Origin: DAOTVC01 sp034437215
GTDB lineage: Bacteria; Chloroflexota; Anaerolineae; B4-G1; SLSP01
Direction: 5' to 3'
Assembly (NCBI GenBank): GCA_034437215.1
Contig: DAOTVC010000101.1
Span: forward strand, 1-64,000
Length of the DNA: 64,000 nucleotides
Below, piece after piece: positions 23,787-32,612 of the stretch. Positions within the stretch are counted from its first letter, which is position 1. Each line of letters begins with the position of its first letter. Under the pieces are notes generated by a model that was not told the DNA's origin, ran no database searches, and saw only the letters and a list, made by a program, of their open reading frames with translations. The position numbers were made by a program, and so were the translations under genes.

Positions 23787-25211
23787 TCAGTCGCGCTGTA
23801 CGCTGTCGACGACCTCACCGGCCGCGTCGTAGAGCTCCATGCGGATGGGCATCTGGCCCATGGCATGGGTCGAACAGGAGAGGCAGGGATCGTGGGCGCG
23901 AATGGCGGCCTCGACCCGGTTCAGCATCCCCTCGGTGATGTTGTTGCCGTCCACGAACTGCTTGGCGACCATGTTGACGGAGTGGTTCATCGACCAGGCG
24001 TTGTGGCCCGTGGCGACGATCATGTTCACCTTGGTGATCACGCCCATGTCGGTGGTCTTGTAGTGGTGAATGAGCGTGCCCCGCGGCGCCTCCAGGACAC
24101 CGACGCCCTCGCCGGTGATCTCACCCTGCGGGTTGGCGACGTCCCGCTTGAGAATGTCGGGGTCGTCCAGCAGGACCTGGACCCGCTCCAGGACGTAGAT
24201 GAGCTCGATGAGGCGGGCGTAGTGGAAGTAGAGGGTGCCCTCGACCGGCTTGCCGCCGTTGAGCGACTTCCAGATCTTCATCTCGCTCTGGGCCATGGGC
24301 GTGCTGATGTGGGTGGCGGCGTTGAGCCGCCCCAGGGGACCGACGCGGTAGATGCCGTCGGGCCAGCCCCACCCCTTGTAGAAGGGGGCCTTCAGATAGC
24401 TGAAGGGCTGCACGTGCTCGCCGATGTAGTCCAGGTAGTTGTGGGGATCGAACTTCTCCACCTCGTTCCCGTCGCGGTCGACCAGGCGCAGGGTGCCCTC
24501 GTAGAGCTCCAGGGCGTTGTCGTCCTGGACGAGGCCCATGTAGGCCGAGGGGAAGATGGCGAAGCTCTCCATGAGGTCCTGATTCTGGGAGGCCCAGTCC
24601 TTGAAGAAGTCGAGGCCGATCTGCGCCGTCCGGAGGTGCTCGTCAAGCTGGCTGAGCATCCAGTCGCGGTCCTCGGGCTGCAGGGGCTTGGTGACCCCGC
24701 CGGGCACCCCGAAGATGGGGTGCACGCGGCGCTCACCCAGCCGCTTGATGATCTCCTGCCCGTAGGCGCGCAGGCGTACGGCCTTGATGGCCAGCTCGGG
24801 GTTCTCCTGTACAATCCCCACCACGTTGCGGATGCGGGGATCGGCGTCGAAGCCCAGGATAAAGTCGGGGCCGGCGAGCTCGAAGAAGTGCATGCCGTGG
24901 GACTGGATAATCTGCCCCTTGTGCATGAGGGCGCGCAGCTTGTGCGCCGTCGGCGTGGGCTGGGTGCCCACGATCTCGTCGCACGCCTTGATGGAGGCCA
25001 GGTGATGGCTCACCGGGCAGATCCCGCAGGTGCGCGGCGTAATCTGGGGCATCTCGTAGAACATCCGCCCCTCGCTGAACTTCTCGAACCCCCGGTACTG
25101 CTCCACGTGGAAGAAGGACTCTTTGACCTGTCCCGCGTCGTCCAGGTGGATGGTAATCTTTGCGTGACCCTCGATCCGGGTCACCGGGGAAATTACAATC
25201 TTCTCTGCCAT
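23787..25211 (-). CDS. hoxH: [NiFe] hydrogenase large subunit (HoxH/HydL type)
   Basis: 474 residues, carrying the NiFe site. The L1 motif RTCGICPVSHHL is near residue 60 and the L2 motif DPCLSCSTHAMG near 437. VTRIEGHAKI opens the protein. After the conserved His, a peptide of about 28 residues remains for removal by the maturation protease. Length and motifs fit the cytoplasmic group 3 (bidirectional, NAD(P)-linked) class rather than membrane uptake enzymes. It follows hoxY by 6 bases and ends the operon. Confidence 0.96.
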   Translation of the reverse strand: MAEKIVISPVTRIEGHAKITIHLDDAGQVKESFFHVEQYRGFEKFSEGRMFYEMPQITPRTCGICPVSHHLASIKACDEIVGTQPTPTAHKLRALMHKGQIIQSHGMHFFELAGPDFILGFDADPRIRNVVGIVQENPELAIKAVRLRAYGQEIIKRLGERRVHPIFGVPGGVTKPLQPEDRDWMLSQLDEHLRTAQIGLDFFKDWASQNQDLMESFAIFPSAYMGLVQDDNALELYEGTLRLVDRDGNEVEKFDPHNYLDYIGEHVQPFSYLKAPFYKGWGWPDGIYRVGPLGRLNAATHISTPMAQSEMKIWKSLNGGKPVEGTLYFHYARLIELIYVLERVQVLLDDPDILKRDVANPQGEITGEGVGVLEAPRGTLIHHYKTTDMGVITKVNMIVATGHNAWSMNHSVNMVAKQFVDGNNITEGMLNRVEAAIRAHDPCLSCSTHAMGQMPIRMELYDAAGEVVDSVQRD

Positions 25212-25217
25212 GCTATG

Positions 25218-25772
25218 CTAGCTCCCATCCATACCGTACTTCAGAACTTTACCTTCCAACTTCGGCATCCGGCCTTCCAACAGTTCACTCAACACGTACC
25301 AGATGGCTTCCGCAGAAGGTGGGCAGCCGGGAATGTAGATGTCCACCGGTACGACCTCATCAACACCCTTGACCTGATCCTTGAGAGGAGCCAGGTCCTC
25401 GTGCTCGGGGATCTCCCCATCGACGGTGCTCTCGCTCTCGATGTACCCGCGCCGCAGCACCTCCTGCGTCTCGAAGAAGTTGCGCATGGTGCAGATCCCG
25501 CCGGTCACCGCACAGTCGCCCATAGCGATGAGGATCTTGGAGCGCTCGCGCATCAAGCGGGCCTCTTCCTCCTCCTCCTCGTTGCCGATACCGCCGGTCA
25601 GAATACCGACGTCCACACCCTCCTCGGGAGGGTGCTTGAGATCGGTGATGGGCGTCGAAGTGAGCTCCACGTGCTTGAGGAGCTCCACAATCTTCTCGTC
25701 GATGTCCAGAAAGGACATGTGACAGCCCGCGCAGGCCTCCAGCCACTGTGAAGCGACTTTAACCTTTCCCAT
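25218..25772 (-). CDS. hoxY: [NiFe] hydrogenase small subunit (HoxY/HydS type)
   Basis: 184 residues, short as in group 3 enzymes and without a Tat signal, hence cytoplasmic. It binds the proximal [4Fe-4S] cluster: CAGCHMSFLD at residues 14-23, GDCAVTGGICTMRN near 84-97, and IPGCPPSAEAIW near 147. The acidic run NEEEEEEA near residue 63 is unusual but lies in a loop region. It is placed between the NuoG-like gene and hoxH, as in Hox and HydABCSL loci. Confidence 0.95.
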   Translation of the reverse strand: MGKVKVASQWLEACAGCHMSFLDIDEKIVELLKHVELTSTPITDLKHPPEEGVDVGILTGGIGNEEEEEEARLMRERSKILIAMGDCAVTGGICTMRNFFETQEVLRRGYIESESTVDGEIPEHEDLAPLKDQVKGVDEVVPVDIYIPGCPPSAEAIWYVLSELLEGRMPKLEGKVLKYGMDGS

Positions 25773-25836
25773 AAATTCTACCTCTCTCTCGGATGAAGTG
25801 CGCAGCCCGGTGGGGCTGCGTACTCCACACTACTGA

Positions 25837-27540
25837 TCACTTCACCTTCTCGGCGAGCGTCTCCAGCACCGAGGTCTCGTCGCGGACGTCCTCGGGCATC
25901 TCCAGCACCGGCGTCAGCGCCTTGACCTGCCCCTCGAGGTTGGTGATGTGCCCGCTGCGCTCGTACCAGAGCGGCGCAGGCAACACCACGTCGGCCCGTT
26001 CCGTCAGGGGGGACGCGTAACTGCCCTGCACGATGGTGAAGGCGCCGTTCAGCTCCTCCAACAGGACCTCGTCGTCGGTTCGCTCACCCAGCATCAAGTA
26101 TACCACATCCGCGTCGTCCAGCTCCATGGGCTCGAGTCCGGCAGCCCGCGCGCCGGGGCCGTTGGAGGCGGGCGCGAGCGCCAGGAAGCGGGCCTTGTCG
26201 GCCAGGGGCTCCAGCGCCTTGATGGCCTCATCTTGCAGATCGACGCTGTAGACGACGACGGGCTTCTCGGCCTGCAACGCCGCCTCGACCACCTTGCCGG
26301 CCTCTGTGTAGTCCACGTTCAGCTCGGCGTAGGGCTCCAGACCGTTCTCGTCCTCGGTGATCAAGGCCACCGTGGCGCCCTGGTCGGCCGCGCGCTTGAT
26401 GAAGTAGCCGACGACCTTCTGCTCCTCCAGGGGATCGGCACCGGCGACGACGATGTAGTCGGCATCGAGGATGTCGCGGATCTGCGCGCGCTCCCCGTAG
26501 CCCAGCTCGGGGGCGGTGGGCTCGACGCGTCCGGCCCCGGCGTCCACCTTCTCCATGAGGGCGGCGAAGGCCTCCAGGGCCTCGTTGCTGTTCGCACAAC
26601 CGGCCAGGCCCAACACCTTGCCCGCCTGCAGCTTCTCGGCGACGAGGCTCAACGCCTCGTCCCAGCCGGTCTCCTTGAGGGCGCCGTCCTTGCGGACCAG
26701 GGGCGCCGTCAGACGCTGGCGCTTCTCGTAGAGGGGCTCGAAACGGCCCCTGACGCAGAGTAACCCGCGGTTGGGCTCCGAATCCCAGACGCCGTCCACG
26801 CGAAGCAGGCGGTCGTAGCGGGTGACCACGTCGAGGGTACAGCCGACGCCACACTGGATGCAGGTAGTGGTGGTGTGCGTGACGTCCTTCTCCCGCCCGC
26901 CGTAAGCGCTGCGGGCATCGATGAGAGCGCCGGTGGGGCAGACCTGCAGGCAGGTGCCGCACTCGATACAGGAGGAGTCACCGAAGGGGACGTCCAGGTC
27001 GGCCACGACCATGGATTCGGCGCCCCGGTTCCTCAGGTTGAGGGTGTGGTTGGCTGCGATCTCCGAGCAGGCGCGGATACAGCGCGAGCAGAGGATGCAG
27101 CGGTTGTGATCCATAATGAAGTACTTGCGGGAGGCGTCCACCTCCAGCCTCTCGTAGGGTCGGGGATAGGTGAAGTGATCCAGGCCATGCTCGTAGGCCA
27201 AATCCTGCAGCTCACAGTCACCGCTCATCTGACAGTACATGCAGTAGTGGTTGCGTTCGGAGAAGAGGAGCTCGAGGACGAAGCGGCGCACGTTGTCGAT
27301 GTGCTCGTTCTTCGTCCGAACCTCCATGCCGTCCGAGACGGGGCAGGTGCACGACGTCTGCAGACCGCGCATGCCCTCAACCTCAACCAGGCACATGCGG
27401 CAGGCACCCCAATCGCTCAGAGCCGGGTGCTCACAGAGGGTCGGTATCTCGATGCCTGCTTCCCGCGCCGCTTCCAGTATTGTCTGTCCGCTCTTTGCAG
27501 TGACCGCTTGACCATTGATGGTAAGTTCTACTTCGCTCAT
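25837..27540 (-). CDS. HoxU/NuoG-like iron-sulfur subunit with truncated molybdopterin-oxidoreductase-like domain
   Basis: 567 residues. Ligand sets in order: [2Fe-2S] in LCEHPALSDWGACRMC plus SCTCP; a His-Cys3 [4Fe-4S] in HYCMYCQMSGDC; two ferredoxin clusters in CILCSRCIRAC and CIECGTCLQVC; and an N7-type set CIQCGVGC with a distant Cys in NRGLLCVRGRF. About 290 residues of molybdopterin-binding-like fold follow, with no cofactor or H-cluster residues. HoxU alone would be about 240 residues. It should carry electrons between the flavoprotein subunits and HoxY. It is tightly placed between nuoF-2 and hoxY. Confidence 0.92.
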   Translation of the reverse strand: MSEVELTINGQAVTAKSGQTILEAAREAGIEIPTLCEHPALSDWGACRMCLVEVEGMRGLQTSCTCPVSDGMEVRTKNEHIDNVRRFVLELLFSERNHYCMYCQMSGDCELQDLAYEHGLDHFTYPRPYERLEVDASRKYFIMDHNRCILCSRCIRACSEIAANHTLNLRNRGAESMVVADLDVPFGDSSCIECGTCLQVCPTGALIDARSAYGGREKDVTHTTTTCIQCGVGCTLDVVTRYDRLLRVDGVWDSEPNRGLLCVRGRFEPLYEKRQRLTAPLVRKDGALKETGWDEALSLVAEKLQAGKVLGLAGCANSNEALEAFAALMEKVDAGAGRVEPTAPELGYGERAQIRDILDADYIVVAGADPLEEQKVVGYFIKRAADQGATVALITEDENGLEPYAELNVDYTEAGKVVEAALQAEKPVVVYSVDLQDEAIKALEPLADKARFLALAPASNGPGARAAGLEPMELDDADVVYLMLGERTDDEVLLEELNGAFTIVQGSYASPLTERADVVLPAPLWYERSGHITNLEGQVKALTPVLEMPEDVRDETSVLETLAEKVK

Positions 27541-27561
27541 CGGTCGCTTTGCCTCCTTAAG

Positions 27562-29211
27562 TTACGTCCTAGCTTTCTCTCTTAATCGTTCAGTAGCCCT
27601 ATCCATGGGGCAACTACCGGTGGGGCATTCACCCCGCGCATGGGCCTCGAACTCCTCACGGAAAAAGCGTAGGCCCGTGATAATCGGCACCGGCGCGGCC
27701 TGTCCCAGACCACAGAAGGATGCCTCGGCTGCGTATCCGGCGGCCTCTTCCAGGCGATCCAGATCCACCCGGGTGCCGTACCCGCGGCGCAGCCGTTCCA
27801 ATGATTCCAACATCTGGGCCGTGCCTACCCGGCAGGGTACGCACTTGCCGCAGGATTCCATCTTGAAGAAGCGCTCCAGCACGTAAGCCAGATCGACGAC
27901 GCAGGTGTCATCCCCACAGACGAGGAGCGCACCGCTCCCGAGGGAGGCGCCCTTCTGCTGCAGGCTGGCGAAGTCCATGGGGACGTCGAGGAACTCCTCG
28001 GGGATCAGACTGCCCGAGGACCCCCCCGTCTGGGCGCACTTGAAGCTCTTGCCGCCCTTCATACCGCCACCGTAGATCTCGATGATCTCCCGCAGGGTCG
28101 TGCCCATGGGCGTCTCCACCAGCCCGGTGATGTTGACGTCACCCAGCATCGTGTAGACCTTGGTTCCGGGGCACTTCTGGGTCCCAATGGAGCGGAACCA
28201 CTCCGCGCCGTTCATGACGATAGGCGGCACGTTGGCCAGCGTCTCGACGTTGTTAACGACGGTGGGCTGGTTGCGGAAGCCGGCGACCGTCGGGTAAGGG
28301 GGACGGATGCGGGGGGTGCCCCGCTTGCCCTCCAGGCTCTCCAGGAGCGCCGTCTCCTCGCCGCAGATGTAAGCACCGGCACCGGCGTGGACGTGGACGT
28401 GGAAGGAGAAGTCGCCCTCCATGATGTTGTCACCCAACACCCCCAGCTCCTCGGCCTGCTCGATGGCGTGCTCCAGCCGCTCCGTGGCCTGTCCGTACTC
28501 ACCACGGATGTAGATCCAGCCCTCGTCGGCGCCGACAGCGTAGCCCGCCAGGGCCATGGCTTCCAGGACGGCGTGGGGGTCACCCTCCAGGATCAGCCGG
28601 TCCTTGAAGGTGCCCGGCTCCGACTCGTCGGCGTTGCAGACGATGTACTTCTGCTCGGCGTCCTGCTGCGCGACGAAGGACCACTTGAGGCCGGTGGGGA
28701 AACCTGCCCCACCACGTCCCTGAAGGCCGGAACTCTTCACCGTCTCCAGGACCGCCTCGGGCGTCATCTCCGTCACCGCCTGGGCGAGGGCGAAGTAGCC
28801 GTCGTGGGCGATGTACTCCTCGATGGTCATAGGATCGATGAGGCCGGCGCGCTTCAGCACGACGCGCTTCTGCGCGTAGGTGGCCCCCTTCTTCCCGGGC
28901 AGGTGCGCGATCTCACCGCTCAAGGTCTCCGGCGGCGCCAGAAGATGTTCGACGACGCGCCCCTTGTAGAGGTGCTCCTCCACGATGTAGGCGCCATTTT
29001 CGGGGGAGACAGGTCCATAGCGGGTGCCCTCGGGGTAGACGATGACCAGGGGTAGGGCATCGGTGCGATCTACCTGTCCGACGTAGCCCACCTGCACCTC
29101 GTCCTCGAGGCCATAGTAAGAGAGCTCGGCCTCGATGGCCAGCTTCGTCTCCTCGGCCCCGCGCGACATGCTCAGGGGATCTCCGGAGATCAACACGCGC
29201 GCGCGAATCAT
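27562..29211 (-). CDS. NuoF-like NADH-binding flavoprotein, second copy (no C-terminal ferredoxin domain)
   Basis: 549 residues. FMN/NADH site motifs GRGGAGFPTGLKW, NADESEPGTFKD and CGEETALLESLEGKRG are intact, as is the [4Fe-4S] set ESCGKCVPCRVGT with SFCGLGQ. The N-terminal thioredoxin-like domain (residues about 1-90) has lost all cluster cysteines. The protein ends after the SLBB/iron-sulfur region with ECPTGSCPMDR, without the two-cluster ferredoxin tail seen in its paralogue at 29785. Its ATG overlaps the stop of the upstream nuoE-like gene (ATGA). It probably forms a diaphorase unit with that NuoE. Confidence 0.92.
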   Translation of the reverse strand: MIRARVLISGDPLSMSRGAEETKLAIEAELSYYGLEDEVQVGYVGQVDRTDALPLVIVYPEGTRYGPVSPENGAYIVEEHLYKGRVVEHLLAPPETLSGEIAHLPGKKGATYAQKRVVLKRAGLIDPMTIEEYIAHDGYFALAQAVTEMTPEAVLETVKSSGLQGRGGAGFPTGLKWSFVAQQDAEQKYIVCNADESEPGTFKDRLILEGDPHAVLEAMALAGYAVGADEGWIYIRGEYGQATERLEHAIEQAEELGVLGDNIMEGDFSFHVHVHAGAGAYICGEETALLESLEGKRGTPRIRPPYPTVAGFRNQPTVVNNVETLANVPPIVMNGAEWFRSIGTQKCPGTKVYTMLGDVNITGLVETPMGTTLREIIEIYGGGMKGGKSFKCAQTGGSSGSLIPEEFLDVPMDFASLQQKGASLGSGALLVCGDDTCVVDLAYVLERFFKMESCGKCVPCRVGTAQMLESLERLRRGYGTRVDLDRLEEAAGYAAEASFCGLGQAAPVPIITGLRFFREEFEAHARGECPTGSCPMDRATERLREKART

Positions 29212-29735
29212 ACTTCACCTCCCAACGGTTCGGGTTCCAGGGGCTCGGGGACCTCGTCGGTCACCTCGATGTCCTCCCGGTAGCGGGCGAGGATAGGCGG
29301 GATCTTCTCCGGCGTAAGGTTGCCGTAGACGTCCTCGTCCACCAACATCACGGGACCGACGGCACAGAGGCCGATGCAGCTGGTAGGCAGCAAGGTCCAC
29401 TCACCGTCAGGGGTGGTCTCGCCAAAGGCGATGCCCAGCTCCTGCTCGAGCGCCTCCCAGACGGCGCGACCGCCGGCAACGTGGCAGGGCGCGTCCTCAC
29501 AGAGCTTCACCACATGCCGGCCCTGGGGCTCGACGTTGATCATGCTGTAGAAGCTGGCGACGCTCATGACGCGGCTCTCGGGCAGCTTGAGGCGCCCGGC
29601 GAGCGCCCGCAGCGTCTCCCGATCCAGGTGGCCCGACTCGTCACTGAGCTCGCGCAGCATCTCGACCAGCGCCTCTTCGCTCGCCAGGTGCCGTGCGACG
29701 ACCCTCTCGACACGTTCAAAGGCTTCTTCGTTCAT
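29208..29735 (-). CDS. NuoE/HoxE-like [2Fe-2S] subunit, second copy
   Basis: 175 residues. A helical N-terminal part is followed by a thioredoxin-like [2Fe-2S] domain with cysteines in LCEDAPCHVAGG and TSCIGLCAVGP (C-x4-C ... C-x3-C), as in NuoE, HoxE and HydC. It transfers electrons beside the NuoF flavoprotein encoded directly downstream, with which it overlaps by 4 bases. It is clearly different in sequence from the first copy at 32613. Confidence 0.93.
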   Translation of the reverse strand: MNEEAFERVERVVARHLASEEALVEMLRELSDESGHLDRETLRALAGRLKLPESRVMSVASFYSMINVEPQGRHVVKLCEDAPCHVAGGRAVWEALEQELGIAFGETTPDGEWTLLPTSCIGLCAVGPVMLVDEDVYGNLTPEKIPPILARYREDIEVTDEVPEPLEPEPLGGEV

Positions 29736-29784
29736 AGGTTTCCTTCCCTAGTGATCATGGATAAACGGCTATCGGCTCTCTACG

Positions 29785-31557
29785 CTACTCAACGCGGACG
29801 GCGTCGACGGGACAGACCTGCTGGCAGACACCGCAGCGGATGCAGGCGCTCTCGTCGATAACGTGCGCCTTGCGCGGCTCGCCGCTGATGCAGCTCACCG
29901 GGCAGTTGCGGGCACAGCGGGTGCAGCCGATGCACGCCTCGGGATCGATCTTGTATTCGATGAGCGCCTTGCAGACCTTGGCGGGGCAGGTCTTGTCGTA
30001 GACGTGAGCCTCGTACTCGTCACGGAAGTACTGGAGCGTGCTCACCACGGGGTTGGGCGCGCCCTTCCCCAGACCACAGAGTGATCCGTCGATGATGTAC
30101 TCGGAGAGCTCTTCCAGCTTCTCGATGTCGCCCGGTCGCCCCTCACCCTCGCAGATCCGGTTGAGGATCTCCAACATGCGGCGGGTGCCGACGCGGCAGG
30201 GGACACATTTGCCGCAGGATTCGTCCTGCGTAAACTCCATAAAGAAGCGGGCGATGTCCACCATACAGGTATCCTCGTCCATGACGACGAAGCCACCCGA
30301 GCCCATCATGGAGCCCACCTCGCTCAGACTCTCGTAGTCCACGGGCAGATCCAGGTACTGCTCGGGGATACAACCGCCCATCGGGCCGCCCGTCTGCACG
30401 GCCTTGAAGGCCCGGTCGTTGAGGATCCCGCCGCCGACGTCGTAGACGATCTCGCGGATGGTCATGCCGAAGGGAACCTCGATGAGACCGGTGCGCTTGA
30501 CCTTGCCGGCGATGGCGAAGGTCTTGGTGCCCTTGCTGTTCTCCGTGCCCATGGAGGCGAACCACTCGGCGCCCTTGCGCAGGATCTGGGGGACGTTGGC
30601 GTAGGTCTCGACGTTGTTGATGTTCGTGGGCTTCCCCCACAGTCCGGAGACGGCGGGATAGGGCGGGCGCGTCTGCGGCATGCCCCGCTTCCCCTCGATG
30701 GAGGCCATGAGCGCGGTCTCCTCGCCACAGACGAAAGCGCCGGCTCCCATGCGAATCTCGAGGTCGAAGTCGAAATCGGTGCCGAAGAGCTTCTCACCCA
30801 GCAGCCCGTACTCGCGCGCCTGGTCGAGGGCCACCCGCAGCGTGTTGACGGCGATGGGGTACTCGGCCCGGACGTAGATGTAGCCCCGACGGGCACCGAT
30901 AGCGTAGGCCGCGATGATCATCCCCTCGATGACCGAGTGGGGATCGCCCTCGAGCACGCGCCGGTTCATGAAGGCTCCGGGGTCGCCCTCGTCGGCGTTG
31001 CAGATCACGTACTTGGTCTCGCCCCTAGCCTTCCGGGCGAAGGACCACTTCAGCCAGGTGGGGAAACCTGCCCCACCCCGACCCCGCAGCCCCGACTGCT
31101 TGATCTCTGCGATGACCTCGTCAGGGCTCGTCTCGGTGAGCACCTGGGCGAGGGCCAGGTAGCCGTCGTGGGCGATGTAGTCCTCGATACTGAGGGGGTC
31201 AATCTTTCCCACGTTGTCCAACACCACCCGCACCTCCTTGGCAGAGGGCGGGGGCAACTTCTCACTGGGCGGCTCACGGTAGAGAAGATCCTCGACGACG
31301 CGCCCCTTGAGCAGATGCTCCTCGACGATGTGCCCGGCGTCCTCGGGCGTCAGATGGACGTAGTGGGTGCCGTCGGGATAGATGACGATCTCCGGTCCCT
31401 CGTCGTCCAGGCCGAGGGTGCTGACCTCCATGACCTCGACCTCGTCCTCGAGATCCAGCTCATTGAGCTTTTCGTGCAGCGCCGCCTCGACCTCCCGAGC
31501 GCCCTTCTCCACACAGCGAGGGTTTCCGCAAACCAGAACATGTGCGCGGTAAACCAT
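29785..31557 (-). CDS. NuoF/HydB-like flavoprotein with C-terminal 2x[4Fe-4S] ferredoxin domain
   Basis: 590 residues. The core shows GRGGAGFPTWLKW, NADEGDPGAFMNR, CGEETALMASIEGKRG and ESCGKCVPCRVGTRRM. The last ~60 residues carry two ferredoxin clusters, CIGCTRCARNCP and CIRCGVCQQVCP, the hallmark of HydB/HndC of electron-bifurcating hydrogenases. The N-terminal thioredoxin-like domain keeps only CGNPRC and lacks the second Cys pair, so its [2Fe-2S] cluster is probably absent. Together with the NuoE at 32613 it would form the NADH/ferredoxin-reactive unit. Confidence 0.94.
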   Translation of the reverse strand: MVYRAHVLVCGNPRCVEKGAREVEAALHEKLNELDLEDEVEVMEVSTLGLDDEGPEIVIYPDGTHYVHLTPEDAGHIVEEHLLKGRVVEDLLYREPPSEKLPPPSAKEVRVVLDNVGKIDPLSIEDYIAHDGYLALAQVLTETSPDEVIAEIKQSGLRGRGGAGFPTWLKWSFARKARGETKYVICNADEGDPGAFMNRRVLEGDPHSVIEGMIIAAYAIGARRGYIYVRAEYPIAVNTLRVALDQAREYGLLGEKLFGTDFDFDLEIRMGAGAFVCGEETALMASIEGKRGMPQTRPPYPAVSGLWGKPTNINNVETYANVPQILRKGAEWFASMGTENSKGTKTFAIAGKVKRTGLIEVPFGMTIREIVYDVGGGILNDRAFKAVQTGGPMGGCIPEQYLDLPVDYESLSEVGSMMGSGGFVVMDEDTCMVDIARFFMEFTQDESCGKCVPCRVGTRRMLEILNRICEGEGRPGDIEKLEELSEYIIDGSLCGLGKGAPNPVVSTLQYFRDEYEAHVYDKTCPAKVCKALIEYKIDPEACIGCTRCARNCPVSCISGEPRKAHVIDESACIRCGVCQQVCPVDAVRVE

Positions 31558-31594
31558 GAAACCTCCTTAACTCAGATTGATCCCGCGCCCCAGA

Positions 31595-31957
31595 CTACGC
31601 GGTCTGAACCTGCCACTCCTCAACGGGCTCGCCGTTGACCAGGTGCTGTTCAACCAGCGCCGGGACGCGCTCGGGATCAATTTTACCATAAGTGACGACG
31701 TCATTCTCGCCGACCTGGACCTGTACCAGGGGCTCGTACTCGCAGAGCCCGATGCAGCCCGTCTGCGTCACGATGACGTCGGTCAGCTGGCGCTTCTCCA
31801 TCTCATCCAGGATGGCCTTCATGGTGTCCCGGGCGCCGGCAGCGATACCGCAGGTGCCCATGGCGACGGTGACGCGCGCGCGCGCGCCCTCACCGGACAA
31901 CTTGCGACGCTCCAGGGCCCGCTCCTTGATCTTGCGCAGTTCCTCAATGCTCTTCAT
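31595..31957 (-). CDS. Thioredoxin-like [2Fe-2S] ferredoxin (HndB-like)
   Basis: 120 residues. The HndB pattern MGTCGIAAGARD near residue 33 and TQTGCIGLCEYEP near residue 65 supplies the cluster cysteines. In [FeFe] bifurcating loci such a small ferredoxin gene sits between the NuoE/ATPase genes and the NuoF gene, exactly as here. A role as an extra electron carrier or regulatory subunit is inferred. Confidence 0.88.
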   Translation of the reverse strand: MKSIEELRKIKERALERRKLSGEGARARVTVAMGTCGIAAGARDTMKAILDEMEKRQLTDVIVTQTGCIGLCEYEPLVQVQVGENDVVTYGKIDPERVPALVEQHLVNGEPVEEWQVQTA

Positions 31958-32029
31958 CTGGACCTCCTAAAGGTAGTCTCTTCCTCTCCTCGAATACATC
32001 CACACCTAAGCTCCATCCTCACACCTCGG

Positions 32030-32593
32030 TTACGACTCCTCCTCGTACAGGGAGCCGATTCCCTCCTCCAGCATCGACCGCAAGAAGCCCAGCACCTCGG
32101 GGTCCGAAAGGGGTACCTCCTCGCCGAGCACCTCGCGGATCTCGCGCGTGTCGCAGGAGAACTCCCGCCCATCCACCCGGTGGTGGTAGATAAGATCGAC
32201 CTCCGGGTAGCCGACGATCATACAGGTGAGGGTGGCTACCAAGTCCCCCAAGGGCGGGCGATCGATGTGGCTGTGCTGGAAGGTCGCGGAGGTCTCCGTC
32301 CCCTCCCCCTTGACCGACTTGATCTCGAAGTGGCCGCCGCACATCTCCGCCGTCTGCTTGAGAAAGGGAATGCCCAGCCCTACCTTGCGCGTCGTCCGCG
32401 TCGTCGTCCAGGGATCGCTGATGCGGCGCACCATCTCGGCGTCCATACCCGAGCCATTATCCCTGACGGTCAGGGTGAGCCGGTCCTCCTCCCGATCCTC
32501 CTCGATCTCAACGTACCCCAGGGTGGCGCCGGCCTTGACCCCGTTCTCGTAGATGTCGAGAAGGTGCTGGGCCAGATCGCGAAAGACCGTCAT
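32030..32593 (-). CDS. HATPase_c-domain protein (anti-sigma/histidine-kinase-like ATPase)
   Basis: 187 residues. GHKL ATPase motifs are present: the N box in YENGVKAGA, G1 box DNGSGMD, and G2 box GLGIPF. No phosphoacceptor His domain or membrane segment is visible. A C-terminal extension of ~70 residues is specific. Such stand-alone ATPases occur in [FeFe] hydrogenase loci and may act in signalling or assembly. It lies between the first nuoE and the HndB-like gene. Confidence 0.88.
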   Translation of the reverse strand: MTVFRDLAQHLLDIYENGVKAGATLGYVEIEEDREEDRLTLTVRDNGSGMDAEMVRRISDPWTTTRTTRKVGLGIPFLKQTAEMCGGHFEIKSVKGEGTETSATFQHSHIDRPPLGDLVATLTCMIVGYPEVDLIYHHRVDGREFSCDTREIREVLGEEVPLSDPEVLGFLRSMLEEGIGSLYEEES

Positions 32594-32612
32594 GCCACCA
32601 CCGTGCTCTCGA

